DNA from: JAAXHB01 sp965214945
Lineage (GTDB): Bacteria; Actinomycetota; Acidimicrobiia; Acidimicrobiales; Aldehydirespiratoraceae
Direction of reading: 5' to 3'
Assembly: GCA_965214945.1 (NCBI GenBank)
Contig: OZ244029.1
Location: 2,356,001 to 2,420,000 of the forward strand
Length of the DNA stretch: 64,000 bases
Shown: piece after piece, positions 1-7,487 of the stretch
Layout of the letters: each line of letters opens with the position of its first letter
How positions within the stretch are numbered: the stretch's first letter is position 1
Made by a program: the position numbers and the translations under genes
Notes under the pieces: model-generated
The model's database searches: none
What the model saw: only the letters and a program-made list of their open reading frames with translations
Told to the model about the DNA's origin: nothing

Positions 1-968
1 CCGGGGTCAAGCAGCGCCTCGGGGTCTCTGCGATGGACCCAAGCTGACTGGATGCGCCGAAGCAGGCTTTTGCGGGTTCCCTCGGGCTGAGAGATTCGGT
101 CTAACACGACAGCTACTAAGAAGAAGGCCAGACCGCTCGCGGTTCCGTCAGCCACGCTCTGCCGCGAGATCGAATTGAACAGCAATCGGCCCAAGCCGCC
201 TGCGCCCATGATGGCCGCTATGCCTAGCATCGATATCGATAGCAGCAGCGTCTGGTTGATGCCGGTCATGATGGCGGGCCTTGCCAAAGGGATCTGGACA
301 TCTAGCAGCACCCGCCACTCGGGCGCGCCGTAGGCGCGGCTGGCCTCCACCACATCCTCGGGCACCTGGCGAACGCCGAGGTTGGTAAGGCGCACCAGAG
401 GCGGCAGCGCGAACACCATGGTGACCATCGTGGCCGACACCTCTCCGACTCTGAAGAAGTAGATGACCGGCAGCATGTATACGAATGAGTGCACCACCTG
501 CATGGCGTCGAGCACCGGCCTGACCGATCGCCAAAGGGCGTCAACCCGGCCGCAGGCTATGCCCAGCGGTATGCCGATGACGACGCAAAGGAACACCGCG
601 ACACCGATGAAGCCGATGGTGCGGGCGGTCTCAAGCCAGAAGGCGTTTCCGAGGATTCCGCAGACCCCCAAGGCTATGGCGGCGAACGTGCCGACCTTCA
701 GGTTGCGAACCAGTGTGCCGACCACGAAGAAGCCGAGGACCACAACCACCCAGGAGACCGGCTCGAGAATGTCCTGTACCAGGAAGCTGATGAGAGTGTC
801 GAACGGCCACTTGATCAAGTCCAGGAGCCATTCGAGCCTGACCGCGATCCAGTCGACAGCCTGGTCCATCCATTCGCCGAAAGGGATCTCGAATTGCTCG
901 AGTACTCGGTTATCAAAGACTGAGGGATCGCCCTGCCCGTCGTTGGAGCCTTGTGCTAGATAGCTCAC
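1..968 (-). CDS. proW: Glycine betaine/proline-type ABC transporter permease, 3' end beyond the window
   Basis: The inner-membrane permease of an osmoprotectant (glycine betaine/proline) uptake system. The reading frame starts at GTG 968 inside the stop of the ATPase gene (GTGA overlap) and stays open to the left edge, about 322 residues. The protein has a hydrophilic N-terminus, several membrane segments (for example WVVVVLGFFVVG and IGFIGVAVFLCVVIGIPLG) and the cytoplasmic EAA loop, seen here as EASRAYGAPEWRVLLDVQIP, which docks onto the ATPase. The layout matches the ProW family, where ProV, ProW and a binding protein form the transporter; a binding-protein gene is expected just left of the window. 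The function follows from family knowledge; the substrate could be another quaternary amine. Confidence 0.85.
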   Translation of the reverse strand, partial: MSYLAQGSNDGQGDPSVFDNRVLEQFEIPFGEWMDQAVDWIAVRLEWLLDLIKWPFDTLISFLVQDILEPVSWVVVVLGFFVVGTLVRNLKVGTFAAIALGVCGILGNAFWLETARTIGFIGVAVFLCVVIGIPLGIACGRVDALWRSVRPVLDAMQVVHSFVYMLPVIYFFRVGEVSATMVTMVFALPPLVRLTNLGVRQVPEDVVEASRAYGAPEWRVLLDVQIPLARPAIMTGINQTLLLSISMLGIAAIMGAGGLGRLLFNSISRQSVADGTASGLAFFLVAVVLDRISQPEGTRKSLLRRIQSAWVHRRDPEALLDP

Positions 969-2191
969 ATGAACACCTCGCGCTCGAAGTCGTCTATGAG
1001 ATGCTCGACACGGCCCATCTCCTCCATGATGTGTCGGGCGTCGAGATGGCCCATCAGCGAACCTGTGGACTTGTCGCACACCGCTATCGGCAGCCCGCGG
1101 CCTGCCTCTGCATAAACGGTATTGAGCGTGTCGTCAGCACAACATGTGGGGAAGTCGGTGCGCAGCGCCGGCGCAAGCTCAACGGTGCCCACCCGCGCGG
1201 CTCGGTGGCCGTCTTCCACGGTTAGCAGGTGGGTGGGCATGCCGGCCGCATCAGTGACGAAGACCCCGGCCCGATCGCCCATGCCGGCCATTGCCTCCGC
1301 AAGGGTCGCGCCTGCAGAGATCGGGTCGGGCTGCTGCATCACCTCAGCCACCTGGATCACACGGCCCTGGTCGACGTCTTGGACGAATTCGGCGACGTAG
1401 CCGGTGGCAGGCTGAGTGAGAATCTCCTCAGGCGTTCCGATCTGGACCACGGCGCCGTCCTTCATAATGCAAACGCGGTCACCGATTCGAAGCGCTTCGT
1501 TCAAGTCGTGGGTGATGAACAGGATCGTCTTGTGGAGTTCGTTCTGAATCTCCATCATCTCGTCCTGCATCTGACGGCGGATCAGCGGGTCGAGTGCGCT
1601 GAAGGCTTCGTCCATGAGCAGGATGTCGGGATCCGAAGCCAGGGCACGGGCCAGGCCCACCCGCTGCTGCATTCCGCCTGAGAGTTCCGATGGCCTGGCC
1701 AGCGAGTATGCGCCGAGCCCTACAAGGCCCAGTGCCCGCATCCCGGCCTCCTCTCGGGCCGTCTTTTCCACGCCCTGGACCTTCAGCCCGTAGCTGACGT
1801 TGTCGATGACGTTGCGATGCGGGAACAGCGCGAAGTGCTGGAACACCATGCCCATGTACTCTCGACGGAAGGCTTGGAGGCTCGGGCCATTCAAAGCCTG
1901 AACGTCTGTTCCGTCGACCGTAACCGACCCGGCGGTGATGTGGTGGAGCTTGTTGACGGTGCGCAGCACTGTGGACTTGCCGGAGCCCGACAAGCCCATC
2001 ACCACAAAGATCTCACCCTTGCGCACCGAGAAGGTGACATCGTCGAGACCGATGACGTGGCCGGTCTCGACATGGACTTTGTCTTTGCCCATTCCGGCTC
2101 GGGCGAGATCCAGCGCCCTCCCTGAGGGCTGCGGGCCGAAGATCTTGTAGACACCGTCCAAGAAGATGATCTCCTCGCCCATCTCTGTCAT
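965..2191 (-). CDS. proV: Glycine betaine/L-proline ABC transporter ATP-binding protein
   Basis: A 408-residue ATPase that powers osmoprotectant import. Visible motifs are Walker A GLSGSGKST (about residues 66-74), the ABC signature LSGGMQQR (about 170), and Walker B ILLMDEAFSALD with ITHD just after it. The region from about residue 285 onward has two CBS-like repeats (LLTVEDGHRAARVG in one), the usual ionic-strength or nucleotide sensor of ProV/OpuAA proteins. The N-terminus carries the family-specific extension IIFLDGVYKIFG that precedes the ABC domain. It overlaps the downstream permease by four bases, so the two are translationally coupled. The gene is divergent from the small basic protein at 2426. 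Confidence 0.92.
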   Translation of the reverse strand: MTEMGEEIIFLDGVYKIFGPQPSGRALDLARAGMGKDKVHVETGHVIGLDDVTFSVRKGEIFVVMGLSGSGKSTVLRTVNKLHHITAGSVTVDGTDVQALNGPSLQAFRREYMGMVFQHFALFPHRNVIDNVSYGLKVQGVEKTAREEAGMRALGLVGLGAYSLARPSELSGGMQQRVGLARALASDPDILLMDEAFSALDPLIRRQMQDEMMEIQNELHKTILFITHDLNEALRIGDRVCIMKDGAVVQIGTPEEILTQPATGYVAEFVQDVDQGRVIQVAEVMQQPDPISAGATLAEAMAGMGDRAGVFVTDAAGMPTHLLTVEDGHRAARVGTVELAPALRTDFPTCCADDTLNTVYAEAGRGLPIAVCDKSTGSLMGHLDARHIMEEMGRVEHLIDDFEREVFM

Positions 2192-2425
2192 GTGCTCGCC
2201 TCCTGGTATCCGTTTCGGTGTCAGATGCCGGTGCCCCGCCTAGCTTGCCTCGCCCCGCTTAGCTTGCCTCTGTCTAGCCTGCCCCCCGACGTCAGGCTGC
2301 AACGTCACAAATGCTTGTGCCACCGTACTAGATTGCGCTTGGCCATGCCAGCCCCACTTACCGGCGAGCCTGATCGCGGTGACACCTCAACGAGTCGTCA
2401 CGCCGACAAGACTGATGGAGACCCG

Positions 2426-2869
2426 ATGCCCGACCCAGTGACCGAGGCCGCGAACGCCGCCGGCGGTGCGCCCTCAGGCATTGCTGGCACACCGCCAAGC
2501 TCCCGGCCTACCAAGGTCGTCACATCCAAAAATTCGGGCAGGCGCGGCCGCAGACGCCGCATAACCTCAGGCCGCCCCGACAGCGACTCTGCGGCGGCTC
2601 AGCAGCTCGACACTCAGCCCCTAGACAAAGAAACCGCGAACGCTCTGACGCTGTTCAACACCTATCTGGAAGCTGATCGAGAACACCGGAGGACACAGCG
2701 CGCCATCTCCAAAGCGGAGCGGAACAGGGCCGACGCAGCAGCCAAAGTGCGCAGGCTGAGCCACCCCAAGGCTTCGGCAAAGGAGTTGGCCACGGCCGAA
2801 GCCGCCTACCGGGAAGCCGTCGAGACGCTCAACCGCCTGAAAGGCTCCGTCGGCAAGAAGCCGTCGTAG
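2426..2869 (+). CDS. Small basic coiled-coil protein of unknown function
   Basis: I do not recognise this 147-residue protein. An open frame extends upstream to 2192, but the ATG at 2426 is preceded by GGAG with five bases of spacing and the upstream codons read like non-coding DNA, so I chose it. The N-terminal third is rich in Ala, Pro, Ser and has a very basic patch (GRRGRRRR, about residues 39-46) that could bind nucleic acid; the C-terminal half is charged and helical with Ala/Glu/Arg heptad-like spacing (for example ATAEAAYREAVETLNRL), suggesting a coiled coil. It sits between proV (divergent) and ileS (same strand, 112 bases downstream). No function is claimed. Confidence 0.6.
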   Translation: MPDPVTEAANAAGGAPSGIAGTPPSSRPTKVVTSKNSGRRGRRRRITSGRPDSDSAAAQQLDTQPLDKETANALTLFNTYLEADREHRRTQRAISKAERNRADAAAKVRRLSHPKASAKELATAEAAYREAVETLNRLKGSVGKKPS

Positions 2870-2924
2870 CCCGTGGCGTAGAGCTGAACTGCCAAAGCGC
2901 AGCGGGCAGCGTACGCGCCAGGCG

Positions 2925-2952
2925 CAGCTGCCCGCACCGGGCACGGCAGCTG
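2925..2952. other. Inverted repeat in the ileS leader
   Basis: Perfect 8-base arms CAGCTGCC (2925-2932) and GGCAGCTG (2945-2952) with a nested alternative stem GCCCG-CAC-CGGGC (2930-2942), ending 29 bases before the ileS GTG. It could be a terminator stem for the upstream gene (no T-run follows) or a leader structure. No T-box core sequence is present. Confidence 0.35.
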
Positions 2953-2981
2953 ATCGCGGCAGGCCTGTAGCCTGAGCGCCC

Positions 2982-5900
2982 GTGAGTGGAGCGATCTCGG
3001 CGAATCGAGCGCCCTATCCGCAGGTCGCCAGCCCCGATTTTCCGGCAATTGAACGGCGGGTGCTGGCCCGCTGGAAGGCCGACGGCAGCTTCGCCAAGTC
3101 GGTGGACGGACGCCCGACCGAGCGCGACTGGGTGTTCTACGACGGCCCGCCATTCGCCAACGGCCTGCCCCATCACGGCCACCTTCTCACCGGTTACGTG
3201 AAGGATGTGGTGCCGCGCTATCACACCATGCGGGGCCGCAGGGTGGAGCGCCGTTTCGGCTGGGACTGCCACGGCCTTCCCGCGGAGATGGAGGCCGAGC
3301 GCGAACTCGGAGTGGCGGGCCGCGCCGCCATTACCTCCTTCGGCATAGCGGAGTTCAACCGGCACTGCCGCCAGTCCGTGCTGCGCTACACGCGCGAGTG
3401 GATTGAGACCGTCACCCGCCAAGCGCGCTGGGTGGACTTCCACAACGACTACAAGACCATGGACTTGCCCTACATGGAGTCGGTGATGTGGGCCTTCTCG
3501 CAGCTTTGGCGCCAGGGGCTCGTGTATGAGGCGTACCGGGTGATGCCCTATTCGTGGGGCGCGGAGACGCCGCTGTCGAACTTCGAGATACGCCTCGACG
3601 ACGCCACCCGCCCCCGCCAGGACCCCGCCATCACGGTGGCCTTCGACCTGGCGCCGGTGCCCGGCGACCCTGGGCCGATGCGGCTGCTGGCCTGGACTAC
3701 GACACCGTGGACGCTGCCGTCGAATCTGGCCGTTGCGGTGGGGCCGTCCATCGAATATTCGGTTGTAGAACTCGACGGTGTTTTCTGGGTGCTCGGTGCC
3801 GAGACTCTGGCCGCATACGAGGCCCAGCTAGGCAACGCCCGACTGCACGGCACGGTTCGCGGCGAAGAGTTCGCCGGCCGGGCGTATAAGCCGCTGTTCG
3901 GCTACTTCGCGCACCGGCGCGACGCGTTCCGCGTGCTAACCGCCGACTTTGTGGACACGTCTCAGGGCACCGGCATCGTCCATCTAGCACCAGGATTCGG
4001 CCTCGACGACCAAGAGATCTGCGAAGCCGCCGGCATCGAGATCGGCGACGCCGTGCCCGTTGACGAGCGGGGCCGCTTCACCGAAGCCGTAACCGACTGG
4101 GCGGGCGTCAACGTGTTTGAGGCCAATCCGGGGATCATCCGCCAGCTCAAGTCCTGGGGCAAGATTGCGCGCCACGACAGCTACGAACACGACTACCCGC
4201 ACTGCTGGCGCACCGACACCCCGATTATCTACCGGGCCATCAGCAGCTGGCATGTGCGTGTGACCGCGATCCGCGACCGGCTGATCGAACTCAACCAGCA
4301 GATCAACTGGGTGCCGTCGCACGTGCGCGACGGCCGCTTCGGCATGTGGCTTGAAGGGGCCAGGGACTGGTCGATAAGTCGCAACCGCTTCTGGGGATCG
4401 CCGATCCCCGTGTGGCGTAGCGACGACCCGGCATGGCCCCGAACTGACGTCTACGGGTCGCTCGACGAGCTGGAGCGCGATTTCGGTATTCGTCCCGACG
4501 ACCTTCACCGACCCTTCATCGATGAACTGACGCGCCCCAACCCCGACGATCCCACAGGGCAGTCGGTGATGCGGCGCGTGCCGCAGGTGCTCGACTGCTG
4601 GTTCGAGTCGGGGTCGATGCCCTTCGCGCAGGTGCACTACCCCTTCGAGAACGCCGAGTGGTTCGACAGCCACTTCCCGGCCGACTTCATTGTGGAGTAC
4701 ATCAACCAGACACGGGGCTGGTTCTACACCCTGCACGTGCTCGCCGCTGCGCTGTTCGACCGTCCCGCCTTCTCCAACGTGATCTGCCATGGCATCCTGC
4801 TCGCCGAGGACGGCCGCAAGCTCTCAAAGAAACTCCGCAACTACACCGAGCCGACCGAGCTTTTCGAGACGCAGGGCTCAGACGCCCTGCGCTGGTACCT
4901 GATGGCCGCGAGCGTGGTGCGCGGAGGCGACCTTCGCGTCTCCGACGCGGGCATCGCCGAGGTGACCCGCCAGGTGCTGCTGCCGATCTGGAACGCCTAT
5001 TCGTTCTTCACTCTCTACGCCAACGCCGAGGGCTGCCGCGCCGAGCGGCGGGCGGACAGTGGCGATCTGCTCGACCGGTACATCCTGGCCAAGACCCGCG
5101 AACTGGTCGAAGCCGCAACCGATCGTATGGACGTCTATGACCTGCCAGGCGCAGCAGAGCAGATAGCCGGGTTCGTCGACGCTTTGAACAACTGGTACAT
5201 CCGCCGCTCCCGCGACCGCTTCTGGAACGCCGGAGGCGCCAAGACCGACCGCGACGCGTTCGACACGCTCTACACGGTGTTAACAACGCTCGTGCGGGTA
5301 ATGGCGCCGTTCCTTCCGATGATCGCCGAAGAGATCCACGGAGGGCTCACCGGAGGCCCGTCGGTGCATCTCGCCGACTGGCCCGACCCCGACGCCGAAG
5401 GGCTTCCCACCGATCCGGCGGGCGCGGCCCGCATGGACAGGCTGCGCGACGCGGCGTCTGCGGCTCTGAGGCTGCGCGAGGACGCCGGGCTGCGGGTGCG
5501 CCTGCCCCTGGCCTCCGCCGTGGTAGCCGGTGAGGGGGCGCAAGACCTGGCACCGCTGGCGGGCCTGCTCGCTCAGGAGATCAACGTGAAGTCGGTGGTG
5601 CTCAGCGATGACCTCGACGCCTACGGCACCCGTGTGCTGCGGCCTGACGGTCGGGTTCTCGGGCCGCGGCTCGGTGCGCGGGTGCAGGCCGTGTTCGCCG
5701 CGGCCCGAAACGGCGACTGGACCCTCAACGACGACGGCAGCGCGACCGTGGCCGGGCACGTGCTGTCGCCGGACGACTTCGAACTCGCAGTTGAGGTTGA
5801 GACGGCCTCCGAGGGCGTCGCCGCGGGTGTGCTGCGCTCCGGCGACGCCGTAGTGGTGCTAGACACGGAGGTGACGCTCGAACTCCGGGCTGAGGGCTGG

Positions 5901-6164
5901 GCGCGCGATGCGGTGCGGGTGATCCAAGACGGGCGCCGCGCTGCCGGATTCTCGGTGACCGACCGAATCGAGGTGGATGTGACCGTCGCCTCCGACGATC
6001 TCGCCGAAGCGCTCGACGACTGGCGCGACTACATCTGCGAGCAGGTGCTGGCTACCCGCATGGAGGTGACAGTCAGCGACAGCGGCCCCCCGGACGGCAG
6101 CTGCACCGCGGCTGTCGACGGCCGCACGCTACATCACAGTCTGAGCCGAGTGACGGGCACCTGA
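2982..6164 (+). CDS. ileS: Isoleucyl-tRNA synthetase, type 2
   Basis: Charges tRNA-Ile with isoleucine. The 1,060-residue protein has the class I signature HHGH in place of HIGH (about residues 64-67), the KMSKS-type loop as KLSKKLRN (about 613-620), a CP1 editing domain between them (GTGIVHLAPGFG), and a C-terminal anticodon-binding region. Length, the motif ARDWSISRNRFWGSPIPVW and the long C-terminus match the eukaryal-like type 2 enzymes, which occur in many actinobacteria and are typically insensitive to mupirocin. The GTG start at 2982 sits right after a leader hairpin; no SD as strong as elsewhere was found. There are no frameshifts. Function is firm, the mupirocin remark is family knowledge only. 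Confidence 0.97.
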   Translation: MSGAISANRAPYPQVASPDFPAIERRVLARWKADGSFAKSVDGRPTERDWVFYDGPPFANGLPHHGHLLTGYVKDVVPRYHTMRGRRVERRFGWDCHGLPAEMEAERELGVAGRAAITSFGIAEFNRHCRQSVLRYTREWIETVTRQARWVDFHNDYKTMDLPYMESVMWAFSQLWRQGLVYEAYRVMPYSWGAETPLSNFEIRLDDATRPRQDPAITVAFDLAPVPGDPGPMRLLAWTTTPWTLPSNLAVAVGPSIEYSVVELDGVFWVLGAETLAAYEAQLGNARLHGTVRGEEFAGRAYKPLFGYFAHRRDAFRVLTADFVDTSQGTGIVHLAPGFGLDDQEICEAAGIEIGDAVPVDERGRFTEAVTDWAGVNVFEANPGIIRQLKSWGKIARHDSYEHDYPHCWRTDTPIIYRAISSWHVRVTAIRDRLIELNQQINWVPSHVRDGRFGMWLEGARDWSISRNRFWGSPIPVWRSDDPAWPRTDVYGSLDELERDFGIRPDDLHRPFIDELTRPNPDDPTGQSVMRRVPQVLDCWFESGSMPFAQVHYPFENAEWFDSHFPADFIVEYINQTRGWFYTLHVLAAALFDRPAFSNVICHGILLAEDGRKLSKKLRNYTEPTELFETQGSDALRWYLMAASVVRGGDLRVSDAGIAEVTRQVLLPIWNAYSFFTLYANAEGCRAERRADSGDLLDRYILAKTRELVEAATDRMDVYDLPGAAEQIAGFVDALNNWYIRRSRDRFWNAGGAKTDRDAFDTLYTVLTTLVRVMAPFLPMIAEEIHGGLTGGPSVHLADWPDPDAEGLPTDPAGAARMDRLRDAASAALRLREDAGLRVRLPLASAVVAGEGAQDLAPLAGLLAQEINVKSVVLSDDLDAYGTRVLRPDGRVLGPRLGARVQAVFAAARNGDWTLNDDGSATVAGHVLSPDDFELAVEVETASEGVAAGVLRSGDAVVVLDTEVTLELRAEGWARDAVRVIQDGRRAAGFSVTDRIEVDVTVASDDLAEALDDWRDYICEQVLATRMEVTVSDSGPPDGSCTAAVDGRTLHHSLSRVTGT

Positions 6165-6183
6165 AGCAGGCTCACTCGCCCGG

Positions 6184-6256
6184 CCGGGACCAGTCCCGGG
6201 TGCCCCTGGAGCAAAGTGACCTCCTGGAGCGAACGGACTATGAGCGAACGGGCTAT
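6184..6256. repeat. Hairpin and 15-bp tandem repeat after ileS
   Basis: CCGGGAC (6184-6190) and GTCCCGG (6193-6199) form a tight perfect hairpin soon after the ileS stop, a possible terminator without a T-run. Immediately downstream GAGCGAACGGACTAT (6227-6241) is repeated at 6242-6256 with one mismatch. The stretch separates two convergent genes. Confidence 0.45.
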
Positions 6257-6265
6257 CAGCCGAGA

Positions 6266-7252
6266 TCAGCCGGGGTCGGAGTGATCTTCGGGCACCCGGC
6301 GTCCGTGCTCCACCAGATTGATCTCCCATATCACCTTCGCCAGCGCGTCCGCCGCGGAGATCGAGGGATAGCGCAGCGGCCGCTCCGCGGTGATGCAGCT
6401 TGCCATCGGCGTGAGCACGATCCAGGGTGCGGGGTGCGCGAACTGGACTACCGAATAGCGGTCGCCTGCGTCATCGTCTGAGGCGACCACCCGGTGGACA
6501 CCGGTCGGGATCGCTCCGTTACTGACACGCTCCAGCATCATGCCGGTGTTGACGATGGCGCTGCCGTCGGGCGGCTCAGCGGCCACCCAACCCTGGTCGG
6601 TGCGCACCTGCAGGCCGGCAGCGGTGGCCCTGGGAAGAGCAGTAATCAGGTTGATGTCACCGTGTTCTTCGGCCCAGATGTGCCTCGGGCCGGGAGCGGC
6701 CGACATCGGCGGGTAGTGGATGGCCCGCGTGAGGGTGCTGCCGCATTCCGTCATCTCGTCGAAATAGCCCTCATCGGCACCGAGCCCAACTGCGATGATC
6801 CTCAGCACTCTGCGCTGAAGGCTCAGCAGCCTGGCGTGAAACTCGCCAAGCAGCGCTGTGACGCCCGGCAGGTCGCGCTCGGGTAAGGCCTGCGGACCCG
6901 AGCGGATCGGGTCGTGCTCGCGCAGCGGATGCCCCGGCGGACGCTCCTTCCCCCAGTTGAGCATCTCCTTGAAATCGGGAGTGTCCGAAGAGGCGGCCGT
7001 CTCGGTAAGCAGGCCCGTGTAGCCGATGCTGCCGTGTGAGCCCGGCACCCTGTATGAGTCTTTGCGCTCCTGCGGCAGACCGAAGAACGCCTCAAGGGCG
7101 TCGTAGGCCTGATCGAGCAGATCCTCGTCAAGATCGTGCGCCACATAGACGAAGCCTGTCGCGAGGCTGCGCATCACTCCGTCGACGACTGCGGATCTCC
7201 GGGCGGAACCGCCGTGCTCGAAGGCGGCGAGGTCGACGTCGAGGATCTCCAC
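6266..7252 (-). CDS. 2-oxoglutarate/Fe(II)-dependent oxygenase, isopenicillin N synthase-like
   Basis: A soluble non-heme iron oxygenase of 328 residues. The iron triad is visible as H-x-D in EEHGDINLITAL and a distal His in GVHRVV; the co-substrate RxS motif is RYSVVQF. The N-terminal half carries the family's DIOX_N region (FVYVAHDLDEDLLDQAYDAL with FFGLPQERKDSY). These features place it in the IPNS/ACC oxidase/flavone synthase-like superfamily, where bacterial members hydroxylate or cyclise diverse small molecules; the substrate cannot be read from sequence. Start is GTG 7252. It is divergent from nrdA and convergent with ileS, so it is probably transcribed alone. Confidence 0.85.
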   Translation of the reverse strand: MEILDVDLAAFEHGGSARRSAVVDGVMRSLATGFVYVAHDLDEDLLDQAYDALEAFFGLPQERKDSYRVPGSHGSIGYTGLLTETAASSDTPDFKEMLNWGKERPPGHPLREHDPIRSGPQALPERDLPGVTALLGEFHARLLSLQRRVLRIIAVGLGADEGYFDEMTECGSTLTRAIHYPPMSAAPGPRHIWAEEHGDINLITALPRATAAGLQVRTDQGWVAAEPPDGSAIVNTGMMLERVSNGAIPTGVHRVVASDDDAGDRYSVVQFAHPAPWIVLTPMASCITAERPLRYPSISAADALAKVIWEINLVEHGRRVPEDHSDPG

Positions 7253-7487
7253 CGGCCTGAGAATACCCCCCTTGAGGCGGGCAAGTCCCCCTAGGGGGCG
7301 AGTCCGCCAGGATTGCGATAGTGTAACTTCAGCTGTGTAATCTGCGAGACTGGGTGGAAGGCTCGGCGTGCATGCGCTGCGGAGGTGACAGCCGGCCCAT
7401 CCGAAGCGGCCGCTGGCAACGAGGCCGGCAGCGCATTGGCCGACACACCCTCATCGCAGCGGGGAGCACACACAGAGGGAGGCGCAC
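7253..7487. promoter_or_regulatory. Divergent intergenic region with GC palindrome upstream of nrdA
   Basis: Contains the perfect palindrome CCCCCTAGGGGG (7287-7298) flanked by GGCGG (7277-7281) and CCGCC (7304-7308), so a longer interrupted stem is possible. The nrdA SD is GGGAGG six bases before its ATG. I could not find a convincing NrdR box pair or a cobalamin riboswitch core here. Confidence 0.4.

Noticed and set aside
2870..2981. T-box riboswitch upstream of ileS
   Set aside because: Actinobacterial ileS genes often have one, but the TGGNACCGCG-type core and a stem I are not present; only a short hairpin is.
7253..7487. Cobalamin riboswitch or NrdR boxes upstream of nrdA
   Set aside because: No B12-box-like core and no pair of ACAC-ATAT-GTGT-like boxes could be found.
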